NCBI GenBank assembly: GCA_023897205.1
Contig: JAHWDD010000003.1
Location: 1,863,665 to 1,927,664 of the forward strand
Direction: 5' to 3'
Source: Exophiala sp. HKRS030
Lineage: Eukaryota; Ascomycota; Eurotiomycetes; Chaetothyriales; Herpotrichiellaceae
DNA length: 64,000 nt
In this document: positions 1 through 11,048 of the stretch, one piece after another
How positions within the stretch are numbered: the first letter of the stretch is position 1
Layout of the letters: every line of letters begins with the position of its first letter
Notes under the pieces: model-generated
What the model saw: the letters and a program-made list of their open reading frames with translations, nothing else
What the model was told of the DNA's origin: nothing
Database searches by the model: none
Translations under genes and position numbers: made by a program

Positions 1-740
1 TACCACCACTCGATTGCACCGGCTCCACGATGACAGCAGCGAGAGCACCACAGGAGGCTTTGTCGATCATTGACCAGCCGTAGTCGAGCTCCGTTTTCCA
101 GTCGTGGGATCCATCAGCGTGGCGGAAGATTGATCGATAGGCGTCTGGTGAAGGTAGCATGTGCATTCCGGGCATCTGGAATCATCGTCAACTCTTGTGA
201 CGCTTTCATCAGGTTTCGACTCACCAGCGGTCCGCAATTCCTCCTGCCTGCGTTGTATTGCACACCCTGTGCTCCCGAGGTAGAACCATGCCAACTGGCT
301 GCTAATCCCACCATTTCAAACTTGCCAGTGTACAGCTTGGCCAGTCGAATGGCACACTCGTTACTTTCTCCTCCGGTACTGAGGAACATTGCTTTGTCCA
401 GGCCCCGCGGGAGCTGACTGGTAAGAGCTGCAGCTAAGTCGATGACCGGAGGCGAGATCATTCCGCTGTAAAGGTGATCTAAACTTCTGGCGCTCTCGGT
501 GACAGTCTTGACGATCTCAGGATGGCCATGGCCGAGCAGACAGGACATTTGCCCAGAAGTCCAATCCATGACCTTTCGACCTGATGCCGTCCACAAGTAC
601 ATGCCTTCAGCACGAGTAATGACATCTGGAAGGAATTCGGCACCGAACGTGAAACAATGCTCTTGTGCCGCGAGTGAAAGTTCAGCATTGCTTCTGATCG
701 CGCCTCTGTCACCAAGTCCCATTTCCGAGTCGATGATCAT
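1..740 (-). CDS. Class III PLP aminotransferase, 2,2-dialkylglycine decarboxylase-like (3' end outside window)
   Basis: Two exons are visible on the minus strand, 740-225 and 175 to the left edge, joined across a 49-bp intron (224-176, GTGAGT donor, CCAG acceptor). The product starts MIIDSEMGLGDRG and shows the fold-type I class III N-terminal region (GMYLWTASGRKVMDW, LLGHGHPEIV, FLSTGGESNECAIRLAK, SWHGSTSGAQGVQY). Exon 2 adds the stretch ending IVEPVQSSGG before the window edge. Family knowledge: these PLP enzymes decarboxylate or transaminate amino acids; the dialkylglycine decarboxylase branch acts on 2,2-dialkylglycines such as 2-aminoisobutyrate. The PLP lysine and C-terminus lie outside, so activity cannot be judged. 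It is divergent from an amino-acid permease about 700 bp away. The class III call is firm; the substrate is inferred and another omega-amino acid is possible. Confidence 0.85.
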
Positions 741-1439
741 TTTGGCTGTTTCTTCGAATACTTTGACCTACGGCAAAATCCAAAAACCTACAAGGCCATT
801 GATATTATATACATCTACTTGGACTAGAAAGACCTTTATGCTTACAGACTGCCATGCCCACCACGCCCTTTCGGGATATATTGCATTCCATGACACACAG
901 ATCCCCCAAGGTCATGTACGCATCTCATTCACGTACTAAGCATGAACTTCTCCATTCGAGGAAAAGTGGAGAAGTTTTTCAAGTTCCGAAATCTGCAATG
1001 TATCCCGAAGCAGATCGAACAATCTCTGCCAATAGCACTCACCCTCGATAACCGACCTCTTTTTTCAGATATAGCCCTGTAGCCTGACATACCAGTCGTC
1101 CCGGTCAGATGGCTGAGGCAACTACAGCCCATCCTCATCGCTCGTATCAGGCCAGTACAGTTCCCAGAAAGGAACAACACGGCGAGCTACTCCACTTCTT
1201 CAATCTAGACGACCAAAGTCCGGCAGGATCATGCTCAACGGATGAACTGATAATCCTCAAAGGTCTTGTGCCGTGCCAGAGCACGTCGTTATCTCGAACA
1301 ACCAGGTGCAATCGGGATGGATCCATACGTACTACTTATATTGCTCGCTTCACCCCTGAGGTCCTGTCGTCAGAGTCTCGAATACCCTGACACTACAGAC
1401 CACCGCACTCTCCAGTGTGCCTCGTAGAGTAAGTATACC
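741..1439. promoter_or_regulatory. Divergent intergenic region, aminotransferase / amino-acid permease
   Basis: About 700 bp between two start codons facing away from each other, so it must hold both promoters. One GATA-type box, TGATAA, sits at 1248-1253. Small frames in it show no family features. Confidence 0.6.
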
Positions 1440-3304
1440 ATGGCGAAAGAATTGTCCACCTCGGCAGGAGACTACACCAAAGACACTGATGCTATCACCC
1501 TCAATCCAATAAATTCCGTCCTCGAGGGGGATGTTGAGGCCATGAAACCTCCCCAACAGCCGGCCGCCGGTAACCTGCATCGAGGATTGAAGGCCAGACA
1601 TATTTCCATGATTGCCCTCGGAGGGTCAATCGGTACAGGCCTCATCATTGGAACGTAAGCCTCGTCGCACCTCCGCAAGTGTCACACTGCAACTTTTGCT
1701 GACCCGTGTTTATATCAGGGGTGCTGCACTTGCGAAAGCCGGACCTGCGTCTCTCTTCCTGGCCTACTGCACCATTGGACTCAATGTCTATGTGACAATG
1801 ACGGCGGTCGGAGAGATCGCAACTTACCTCCCTACCGGTGTTGGCTTTTCAGGTTACGCAGCTCGGTTCGTTGATCCAGCTCTCGGCTTCAGCCTAGGTC
1901 AGTCGGTCCTGTTTCAAGAATATCCTGCTGATCGACACTGACACTGACATATACACATGATCAGGCTGGAATTACTTGTTCAAGTACCTCCTTGCTGCCC
2001 CCAACCAGCTTACCGCAGCTGCCATTGTCCTTCAAGAGTGGGTTCCCGGCGACAAGGTGAACCCGGGGGTGTGGATTGCCATTTTCATGATACTGATCCT
2101 GGCCATCAATTACATCGGCATTTCGTATTTTGGTGAGATCGAATTCTGGCTCAGCAGCGTCAAGGTCATTACCTTTGTCGGTATCATCCTCATCAGCCTC
2201 ATTCTCGCATTGGGCGGTGGTCCCAACCACGACCGAACCGGATTCAGATACTGGAAAGACCCCGGGGCATTTGCCAACTATCCAGGAATCGGCGGAGGCA
2301 AAGGGAAATTTGTCGCATTTGCCTCCATCTTTGTCAACGCAGCCTTTGCCTATCTCGGGACTGAACTGGTGGGTGTGACGGCGGGAGAGGCAGAACGACC
2401 CAGTCACACCATCCCGCGGGCCATCAAGCTCACGTTTTGGAGAATCGTCGTTTTCTATTGTTTGTCCATCCTTCTATTGGGGATGGTGGTCCCGTACAAT
2501 TCCAAGGAGTTGGCGTTCGCCAACAAGGCCTCGACCGGGGCCAGCGCCTCCCCCTTTGTCGTGGCCATCACCATCAGCGGCATCGAGGTGTTGCCCGCCA
2601 TCATCAACGGGGCGGTCCTCCTGTTCGTCCTGTCCACGGCAAACACGGATCTCTACATCTCCTCGCGCACGCTGTATGGCCTCGCAAAGACCGGGCAGGC
2701 TCCGAAGTTCTGTGGCTACACCAACCAGCGAGGGGTGCCTGTTTGGAACCTCGTCATCGGGACTCTCGTTTCTTGCCTCGCCTTCCTCAACGTCTCGGGA
2801 AACAGCCAACAGGTTTTTCTCTACTTTGTCAACGTCGTCAGCATTTTCGGAATGCTCTCGTGGGTCTCGATCCTGATCACGCACATCCGCTTCATTCAGG
2901 CTCGCCGGGCACAAGGGGTCCGGGACGAGACACTGGCGTACACCGCACCATTTGGAATCGGCGGGTCTTGCGTCGCTTTGGGCTTCACCCTCCTCTTTTG
3001 TCTCATCAAGAATTTCACCGTCTTCATCCCCTCGGAAAGCTACGGCGACTTTGACTACAAGACCTTCATCACCGGCTACATCGGCTTCCCCGTGTACATC
3101 ATCATGTACCTGGCTTGGAAGTGGTACCACAACACAAAGATCTTGAAACCTCACCAGGTTGACCTGCAGAGCGATCGACAGAGGATCTTGCAAGAAGAGG
3201 AAAGGTATTTGATGCTGCAGAGGGAAGCCGAAGACAGTGAAGTCGGAAAGACCAGAACGGTGGTCCGTCGTGTTTATCGTCGTTTCTTCTCTTGGCTCAT
3301 GTAG
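1440..3304 (+). CDS. Amino-acid permease, yeast AAT/GAP family
   Basis: Spliced model join(1440..1654, 1719..1897, 1965..3304), 577 aa. Introns are 64 and 67 bp with GTAAGC and GTCAGT donors. The N-terminal cytosolic tail is followed by the family signature HRGLKARHISMIALGGSIGTG (TM1), and by IIGTGAALAKAGPASLFLAY across intron 1. About twelve hydrophobic segments follow, with FVNAAFAYLGTELVGVTAGE and the late SSRTLYGLAKTGQAP motif, then a charged C-terminal tail. The family carries out proton-coupled amino-acid uptake at the plasma membrane. Length is normal (550-600 aa). Divergence from the class III aminotransferase suggests a joint role in amino-acid catabolism; this is inference. Substrate range cannot be read from sequence. 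Confidence 0.95.
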
Positions 3305-3808
3305 ATTGGCTGGCTAAACGAAACGGGACGAGTAGAGGAATCAGTACAAGAAATGAAGGATATGAAGATGAAGACGAGAGGCCCAGCTAGATATGAACGA
3401 GAAAATCGACAGGGTGACAATGTCACTATTCTCTAAACCAAGAATTAGTTCGACAGAGCGTATATCATCACCAGCGTTGAAGCCGGGAAAATAAGACGAA
3501 AGAGACAGAATTTGAGGGGGAAAAAAATAGGCAGTGTAATTCGTAGAGGAAGGAAAAGAATTTCTCTCTCGAGATCAAGATCGAAGAACAGTCGTGAGCA
3601 CACCAATACCAATAATTCATTGCGGCGACTCATTTGTGGTTGCCCTTCCCTCGCCTCGCAGCCGTGAACGCCGGTGCTATGCCATTGTTGTTTTTCTCTC
3701 TCCCTGTCTAAAATTGTACAGCTCGCACATGAAAACTGCTTGTTGAACCCTCTCAGTCAACAACAAGAGTCATGCTTAGGGTTTCCTCCTCGGAACCAAG
3801 ACTTGACT
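3305..3808. other. Convergent intergenic region
   Basis: Tail-to-tail space between the permease and the proteasome gene. It holds only A/G-rich 3' UTR-like sequence; I see no gene. Confidence 0.6.
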
Positions 3809-4773
3809 CTAGCCGGTCTCGGGTTCCTCCTCCTTAGCAAGGCCGTGCTCTTTCAAGAGAGTCATGATTTCGTCGCCAGACCACAGATGGTGGTAGATCT
3901 TGCCGTCCGCCGTCTTTCCAACGGTTGCAAATTCAACTGGGCCAAACAGTCAGCTTTTCCTCTTCATCTATCAAAACGATATCGTTGTCATCGTGCAAAA
4001 CTCACTCTTCTCACTGCTCAACTTTGTCGAATCCATGGTCTTGCTGAGTACCTTGACCGCCATCCCACACGCTTCTTTCAAATCACATTCTTCCTTGTAG
4101 TCTTGCTTCAATAGCGACTGTGCGCTGGCGTTGTTGGCTCCTACACTCGTGGCCTTCCATCCACCGTAGTTTCCCGATGGGTTGCTCTGGTACAACTGGA
4201 ATTGACGTTGAGGGTCCCATCCGGCGTAGATGAAAGAGACGCCGAACGGCCGCAGACCACCATGCTGTGTATAGCCTTGTTTGAGGTCACACAGCCGTCG
4301 TACGAGCTGTTCGCAGGGGATGTCTTCATTGTAGGTCAGGAGATGGCGTTGCGCAGCCTGTCGAGCGTAGTTGATCAGGATATTTGCATCGGCAGTCATG
4401 CCTGCTACGGCACAGATCATGTTGCTAAATTAAAGGCCTTTGAGTCAGCAAAAAAGTTGTCCTCCCCTTTATGAGCTTCATCGCCATGATGAGACGTACT
4501 CATTCAAGATGTACAGTTTCTCCGCAGATGTGTCCTGCTCAAGCAATTTGCTCGTCACTTTGCGTTCAGCTGCGAGGACAATTCCATCCTTTGCTAATAT
4601 CCCTAGCGCCGTGCCTGCGTGCGAAATGGCTTCGAGTGCATACTCGACTTGGTATAATCGTCCTTCGGGGGAGAAGATTGTTGTCTATGTAGACGAATGG
4701 TTGGTTAGAATTGCTCAAAGCTGCTCCGAAGTTCTGTATCAAATCTTACCCGTGAATCGTATCTGCGAGCCAT
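3809..4773 (-). CDS. PRE9: 20S proteasome alpha-3 subunit
   Basis: Four exons, complement(join(3809..3936, 4006..4424, 4500..4684, 4750..4773)), 251 aa. Exon 1 is only 24 nt and encodes MARRYDSR; exon 2 begins [19 protein letters not shown], the alpha-subunit N-terminal signature. Exon 3 carries [18 protein letters not shown] and [15 protein letters not shown], typical of the Pre9/PSMA4 group. The C-terminus is rich in Glu ([12 protein letters not shown]). The introns (69, 75 and 65 bp) all have GT-AG ends. Alpha subunits build the outer rings of the 20S core and gate substrate entry; they are not catalytic. Length matches the family (about 250 aa). A second proteasome gene, RPN7, lies 36 kb away; I see no shared promoter element. 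Confidence 0.95.
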
Positions 4774-5133
4774 TGTGATATAGCTTGATATGCTAAAGGC
4801 AGAGAGAAAGGTACCGAGTTGCGCTCTGGTGAATCTAAGCGAAAGATCGAAAATGGGCTGGCAACTGTATGAACTTATGATGCGGAGGACGAGGGAGTAG
4901 CAGGCACGGAAGCCTCACGCGTCCATATGCTCTGAGCCAATGGGATTTGTCCATGGACTTCGCAAGGCTGGCCACTTCTTTTGACGAGGCTGCAGGTACG
5001 GATATTATTCTTCTGGTTTAGGCTCATCACCACCACTTGCTCCAACCTTTTTTTGTTCTATGGCCCTCGCAGTCTACAGTACGAGTAGAACATAATCTGT
5101 CAGAGCCTTGACTACCTACTGTGAACGGTCAAC
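4774..5133. promoter_or_regulatory. Divergent intergenic region, PRE9 / WW-FF gene
   Basis: 360 bp between two outward-facing start codons. I looked for the yeast proteasome-associated control element GGTGGCAAA and did not find it. Confidence 0.5.
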
Positions 5134-6624
5134 ATGCTCAAAACTACATACCGTGCTGCCGCTCCTGCGCCAGCAGAATCCCCTCTTCCACCAGGCTGGA
5201 CCGAACACAAAGCCCCGACGGGACATACCTACTACTTTAATGCAGAGACGAAACAATCGACCTATACACGCCCTACGGCACCATCTGATGAACCCTTACA
5301 GATCGACTATGGTGCCTCTGAGCCCGATCATGTCATGCGCGCGTCCATGCAGGTCATGGAAGAATTTCAAAGGAACAACCCACAAGGCCCAGGTCACTTC
5401 ACCGGTGGGAAGAGTTACCAGGATCATTCCCGCCGACGAGGGAACCAGGGAGACAGGCCAAAATCGAAAGCACCGATACCCGACTGCTTTCCATGGGTCG
5501 TCGTGAAAACGAAACTGGGTAGACGGTTCGTCCACAATACAGAAACAAAGCAAAGTCTGTGGAAGTTTCCGCAGGACGTAATGATGGCGGTGATTGAAAT
5601 GGACAAGAATGAATGGGAAGCCAAAAAGAGAACTGAAGAGCAGCCTGCTGAGCCTCGGGATACACAGACGCAAGAATCGTCGTCCAAACCGCGTTCGACG
5701 AGTCCGGACCAGACACAATCCAAGTCAGGACGGGCGCCGACAGCACCACCGGAAGATTACGACAGCGACTCGTACGAAGAAGTCGAAGTGACCGACGACG
5801 AGGCCGAGGACCAGGACGGGAACCACGCAAAGCGTCCACGGCTGTCCGCGACACCACCGCCCTCAGGGCCTGTAGAATTCAACGAGGATGACATAGCATG
5901 GCAACTTGCCGCCATGGAAGATGACTTCCCTGCCGACGACGATGCATACTCCAACCCTGACGTCGCCGCCGCCGCCGGGTACGAGGATGAAGCCGAGGGA
6001 GATGACGAAGAAGACGAAGGTCTGCCCCTTACGGACGTCGACAAGACCGCCCTCTTCCGCTCCCTCCTCGACGACAGTGGCATTTCGCCGTACTCGACGT
6101 TTGAGAAACTGATCGACGACATGAACATAGTCGAAGACGACCGGTGGGTGGCGTTGCCCAACACCGCCTCCCGCCGCGACGCTTTCGGATCGTGGTCGAA
6201 AGACCGCATCGCCGAGATCCAGGAGCGCAAAAGGACCGAGGCGTCCACGAAGAAGCCGCGGGACGCCCGCGTCGATTACCTGCGCTTCCTGAACGGCCAC
6301 GCGACCCCGAAACTGTACTGGCCCGAGTTCAAGCGGAAGTTCAAAAGGGAACCCGAGATGCGCGACGCCGGGTTACAAGACAAGGATCGCGAAAAGATGT
6401 ACCGCGAACTCGTGGCCAAGCTCAAGACCAGCGACGGCGACCGAAAAAGGGACCTTGTTGGTCTGCTCAAGAGCGCGGTCGACAAGGCCAGTCTCGAACG
6501 ACACCAACGTGGGTCTTCTACCAGCATCGACGAATTGCCAGACAGTATATTGCGCGACGTCAGGTTCTACACGATCGAACAGTCACGGAGGGACGAGCTC
6601 GTCAAGACTTTTCTCGAGACGTGA
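5134..6624 (+). CDS. URN1: WW/FF-domain nuclear protein, URN1-like splicing factor
   Basis: Single-exon gene, 496 aa. An N-terminal WW domain spans about residues 18-48 (LPPGWTEHKAPTGHTYYFN), but the second signature position is Tyr44 (STYTRP) rather than Trp. A second WW-like block lies at about 116-150 (VVVKTKLGRRFVHNTETKQS then LWKFP). The middle is acidic and disordered. FF-type helical segments are at about 300-360 (ALFRSLLDDSGISPYSTFEK) and 380-440 (DYLRFLNGHATPKLYWPEFK). This architecture matches yeast Urn1 (associated with the spliceosome) and the TCERG1/PRP40 class, which bind splicing factors and the phosphorylated RNA polymerase II tail. Length is close to Urn1 (about 465 aa). Which subfamily member it is remains an inference. 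Confidence 0.8.
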   Translation: MLKTTYRAAAPAPAESPLPPGWTEHKAPTGHTYYFNAETKQSTYTRPTAPSDEPLQIDYGASEPDHVMRASMQVMEEFQRNNPQGPGHFTGGKSYQDHSRRRGNQGDRPKSKAPIPDCFPWVVVKTKLGRRFVHNTETKQSLWKFPQDVMMAVIEMDKNEWEAKKRTEEQPAEPRDTQTQESSSKPRSTSPDQTQSKSGRAPTAPPEDYDSDSYEEVEVTDDEAEDQDGNHAKRPRLSATPPPSGPVEFNEDDIAWQLAAMEDDFPADDDAYSNPDVAAAAGYEDEAEGDDEEDEGLPLTDVDKTALFRSLLDDSGISPYSTFEKLIDDMNIVEDDRWVALPNTASRRDAFGSWSKDRIAEIQERKRTEASTKKPRDARVDYLRFLNGHATPKLYWPEFKRKFKREPEMRDAGLQDKDREKMYRELVAKLKTSDGDRKRDLVGLLKSAVDKASLERHQRGSSTSIDELPDSILRDVRFYTIEQSRRDELVKTFLET

Positions 6625-7646
6625 GACGACGTGACGACTGACGCCTTGCCTCTTTTCAGTAGCACAGCAGAGTATGCGTCGAGCAAGTATGTACGGTAAC
6701 AGAAATCAAATCCAGCTTTATAATTTTACCTACCTAGTACGGAGCAAAGAAACCATATTCAGTACAACGTGACATGTTGTAAACTCCCCCTTGGCTTCAA
6801 ATTACTGTTCTTTCTTCTTCTTCTTCTTCTTCTTCTTCTTCTTTTCTTCACTCGAGAAGTCAACACCCAACAAACGTGAAAACCGACGCAACGCCCAGGA
6901 TACACTCCGTACCACTACTCTTTCTACTGGAAAAAGTCATTTCCATTGTAACGTCCGACGTTTCCACCATTTCGTCCCTTGTCCCCTCGTGTGAACCTTG
7001 CGTGCTTGGGTGTGATTGTACGGTGAGAGTAAGGTATGGCATGCCACTCCCTCCACCCCCTTTTTCTTTCTTTCTTCCTTTTTTCTTTTGACAAAAAAAA
7101 TGAGGATTGGTTTGGCCTACCAATAAGTACCTAGGTACTCCGTACCTACGAAGTGGGTAAAAAATCAAAGACCACCCGTCACTCTATTTCACAACAGCAC
7201 GGAAGAATTGAAACTCATAGACATACACACACTACTAACCCTCCTACCAATATACACAATGCCGTTCAAAACCGCATGAGATCATTTCCCTCCTTTGTTT
7301 CAACCTCCCCGTTGCGCCCTCCCCAAGCCGTAATAGCAACAACAAAAAAAGCACCACATGACAGAGCTCTCTCCATCGCAAGACCGAAGCGGGAGGGGGT
7401 ATATATCGACGCACACACACACAAAATCCCGATACAAGTCTCTCTCTCTCTCTCTCGCACGTATCCAACTCCTTTCCATCACTCTTCTACTTTATTCGTA
7501 GATGCGTCTTCCCAAGTTGCATGACATTTAATGATCCAGGAACAGACCACCTAGGTAGTCATTTAGAGGGTTCGACCAAGTGGCAGTTCTCACACGCATA
7601 CACTCTCATCGATTTTGAATACAAGCTAAAACGTGCGTAGTGCCCT
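6625..7646. other. Intergenic region with simple repeats
   Basis: About 1 kb between the convergent URN1-like and BYE1-like genes. It contains a (TTC)n run at 6812-6842, a (CT)n run near 7438-7456, poly-A/T tracts, a perfect palindrome GTACCTAGGTAC at 7127-7138 and a TACTCCGTA copy at 7136-7144. No coding signal is apparent. Confidence 0.6.
6812..6842. repeat. (TTC)n microsatellite
   Basis: About ten uninterrupted TTC units downstream of the URN1-like gene, outside coding sequence. Confidence 0.9.
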
Positions 7647-10255
7647 TTAAATCGACCCGCCTGAGCCACCAGCTGCCACACTAGTTTCCTGCAACATTGT
7701 CGTAAGGACGTCTAGCCGATTTGCCGCTTCGGGATTCCGTTCGATGCATTCCTTGATAATCTTAAATTCCATCTCTCCCGCATTGGGAGCTTGAGCACAT
7801 AGCTGAACGACAGCTGGACTCACCGCCATTGGACCGAGGATCTTCTGTGCGGTAGCCATGGCGGGTGACTGTGGTAGTTGTGGCGGCGGTTGCTGTTGCT
7901 GTCCATATCCTGGGTACGGTGCTGCTTGTGGCACGAATGATTGGGTCGACGCCCCGTTCGCACCATACTGGCCAGCTGGAGCAGGTGATTGACTGTACGT
8001 AGCAGCAGCAGCCGGCTGTGGCTCGAAACTGCCCTCGTGTGGCGTAATGGGGGTCTGCGCGACTGCAGGACCTCTTGTCAAGGGACTGTCAACGGACCCA
8101 TCGTGGTTCACTCCCTTCATATGGGGCAACTCGCTATTCTTAATAACGATCGGGATAAGCAACATACGTTCCTGTGTCGGGTCAGGGAAATCGGTCTCGA
8201 GTTTCTTCACGAATGTGGGTAGTTCTTGACCCTTATTGAGTGGGATGAGGTAGATATCCTTGATAGCTGGCGTCTTGTGCTGGACACACACACCGAATCG
8301 TTCTTTCGTTTTGAAGTAACGGAACAATTTGTCAAACTCTGATTGATCGTGTGAATTCTGAGGCTCGGGCATATAAACGATGACAAGATCTGATGTGTTG
8401 CTGTATTCAAGGCCGCAAAGGTATTCGTCGGCCTTGTTAGGTTGGATGCGACCACCGATTGTGATGTCCGCAGGTAGGATATCATCGTATGTCATCCGTA
8501 AGGTATCACTATCAGGCGTTGCACCTGCTGCATGCTTTGCAATGGCGCGGAAACGGCCGAGATTACCACCGTTAATGTTGCCTCGCCACACCGCGCCGTC
8601 GACACCACCAGAAGCCTCTTGTGGAGAATAAGGCGGCGATTCGGCCTCCTCATCTTTGAGAAGCGCATCGATGTCAGCATCAGCTTTTGCGCCTGGGCCT
8701 ACAGGCTCTCGCACAGTCGCACCAGGTGACTGCTGAGGCAGCTCGCCAAATCGCTGACCATCGGTTTCAGGAGAGCCTTGTACATTAGACCATACTTTGT
8801 CGATGTCGAAGTTGGCTGATGGTTGACGCTGCTTAGTATCAACTGTTGGTTTAGGTCGATCCTTGCTAGCACCTGCGTTTTCCGCAATTGCCGAAGGACT
8901 CTTGACATCTGGACTCTGGGCTTCGCCATCTGCTGGCTCCATAGCACTGGGTCGGCGAGCAGGGGCATTGGACGATTCAGATTCGGCAGCCACCTGTCTT
9001 GATTCATCGACATACTCCTCGCCCTTATGTGTACGTCTAATCCGAGGGCCTTGTTCCTCAACGATGGTATGTTGTTTCTCCAGCTCCTTCATGGTAGCTG
9101 CATCTTTCTTCTTTTGTTCCTCGCTGGCCATGTCTTTTGGATCCATGCCAGCAAGTTCTTCGGGGCTGATCTCGCCATTGAGCAATTGTACTGCAAGGGC
9201 GTGATTCTTCTTGACATTGAACGGGATCGAGCGCAGCTGAGCCTTGTATGCTTCATTAGGCTCACCACTACCACCTACGTGGATGTGATACAGGGCAGCT
9301 TCGAGTCTAAGACCCATACTGTTCGCGACGTTTTGTGCGCTTGACCCGCTCGGCAGGGTGTATTCGCCTTGCTTTGTGGCTTCTTTGATCTGTTGCTCTA
9401 CCAACTTGATCAAGGTTGTTGCAGCTTGCTTTCTGACGTTGTCAAGCTCCTTGACGTCGTTGGGGACGGGATACTCGGTCTTGGAAACTCGTCTTGAGGG
9501 AGTCTCGCTTGGCTTGGGCGCTGGTGTCGCAGATTTGGCACCGTTAGTGTCCGCGACAGGCGTACCTCTGGCTTTCTTGTTCTGTTGGTGGGTTAGAACT
9601 GGCTTACGGTAGCTCTGAACGTGACTTACTTTGACTTCGGGCACAATGGGAGAGTCTTCGAGCTTGCGCTTCTGTCCAGTCGAAGACGGCTGAGGTGTCT
9701 GGTCCTTCACTTCTTGACTAGCCACCGACGCGACCTCACTGGTCCGGCCGGCGCCAGATTTACGGCCCTTTTTGCCTTTCTTCCTGCTTTTCTCTTCAAA
9801 TTTCCTCAGAACTTCTTCCCAAGGCTTTTCTCCCCGTGCCATGGCAGCGAGAAGGTCCTTGTGATCGCTAGGCTTGCATTGCTCGCAGAAGTACGTATCG
9901 GCCTCGTAGTCTTCTGCAAGTCCCATACAGCTGTTGTGTTGCCACACTTCGCATTTGTCACAACAGATCATAGCTCGAGGGACATCTTCTTCCTCTTCGT
10001 ATGTTCCGCAAATACATCGGATCTTCTCTGCAGGTTCCTCCTCTTCGACAGCTTTGGCTTTGGATCCCTTTGTCTTGCCCTTTTTCTTCGGGGCATCTTC
10101 TTGGATATCGCGGTCTTTGGTGTATTGCCCTTTGGTGGCGCGACCTGATCGCCTGGGTTCATCTGGTTGCCATCGTCAGTGAGGGGGTTTTCTCGAGGGC
10201 GAGACTGCGCAACAAGCGCAGCCCCGATGGGATGACCAATTGACTCACCGGCCAT
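7647..10255 (-). CDS. BYE1: PHD / TFIIS-central / SPOC transcription factor, BYE1-like
   Basis: Model complement(join(7647..9581, 9630..10162, 10249..10255)), 824 aa. The first exon is 7 nt (ATG GCC G), spliced over an 86-bp intron to give [22 protein letters not shown] finger covers about residues 52-102 ([20 protein letters not shown], then [15 protein letters not shown]). A TFIIS-like central domain follows ([20 protein letters not shown]), then a SPOC domain ([34 protein letters not shown]). A Gln/Pro-rich C-terminal tail ends the protein. Bye1 binds RNA polymerase II through its TFIIS-like domain and H3K4me3 through the PHD, in elongating chromatin. A 48-bp segment (9629-9582) keeps the frame open but has a perfect GTAAGT donor, a CTAAC branch and a CAG end, so I treat it as an intron. 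Confidence 0.9.
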
Positions 10256-11048
10256 GATTGAAAGGACACTCTCGTAATATGATATCGTGCAAGTTGTGTC
10301 TACAGGACGCGCAGCGAGTGGAGATCTCGTCACAAATCACGGGTCTTTTTTCTAGTCGCGATCTACAACAAGTCGCGGGGGAGATTGTTCACGAGACCAA
10401 GTGATGTATGGATGCGCCAACCGGCGCCAGTCGCGGGTTTCTTGAGTTTGAGAAGACTAATCGACTAACGATGCAAGTAAAAGTCGAGGTCTTTTCCTTG
10501 GTTGTGTCTGTAGTGAGAGAGTGGACTGGTAGAAGTGGCCAGAAAGCCTTGTTTTGGAAATCACGACGAGGAAAGGCGAAAGGGCCGCTTGAGATGCGGG
10601 AAATGAGTCCAACGCCTCCTCATCTGCCAAGTGGAAGAGCCAGGTCTAAATGGGGTAAAAATGGCGTCGATTTTGGAATATTTGGGGAATCTTTATGGCG
10701 CCGCTCTATGACGAGTGTTGATGTCAGGTCTTCCAGATTACAAGGCTGCGCGAGGAGGGAATCGCAAGGCTGGGCTCCGCCTGGGAAAAACTGGCACACG
10801 TGATCGTCGTCATTCCTTGAAAACAAGCACAACAGTAGCAATCGACAGGCCTGCAAGATCTCGCTTCAGATATTAAAACCGTTTCAGATCAATGGACCAC
10901 TTCCACATGCACGTGTATTGATCAACCTAAGTAGAGGTTCTTTGTGGTCTCCCTTTTTCCTTTCTCTTCTCTCCCCCCCCTCCTTCCGACCATCGATCTC
11001 TCTCTCTCAGACACACACACACACCAGTGGGACATTTACACCCACAGA
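10256..11048. promoter_or_regulatory. Divergent intergenic region, BYE1 / zinc-finger gene
   Basis: 793 bp between two outward-facing start codons. The right end is CT-rich, with a C8-9 run near 10973-10981 and a short (AC)n just before the zinc-finger start, resembling fungal promoter pyrimidine tracts. No gene is seen. Confidence 0.5.

Noticed and set aside
2437..3193. 205-codon plus-strand and 239-codon minus-strand frames
   Set aside because: Both are shadows of the amino-acid permease exon 3, with no family motifs.
7562..7580. GGTTCGACCAA, a second B-box look-alike near the BYE1 3' end
   Set aside because: The T-arm does not pair and nothing upstream forms a cloverleaf.
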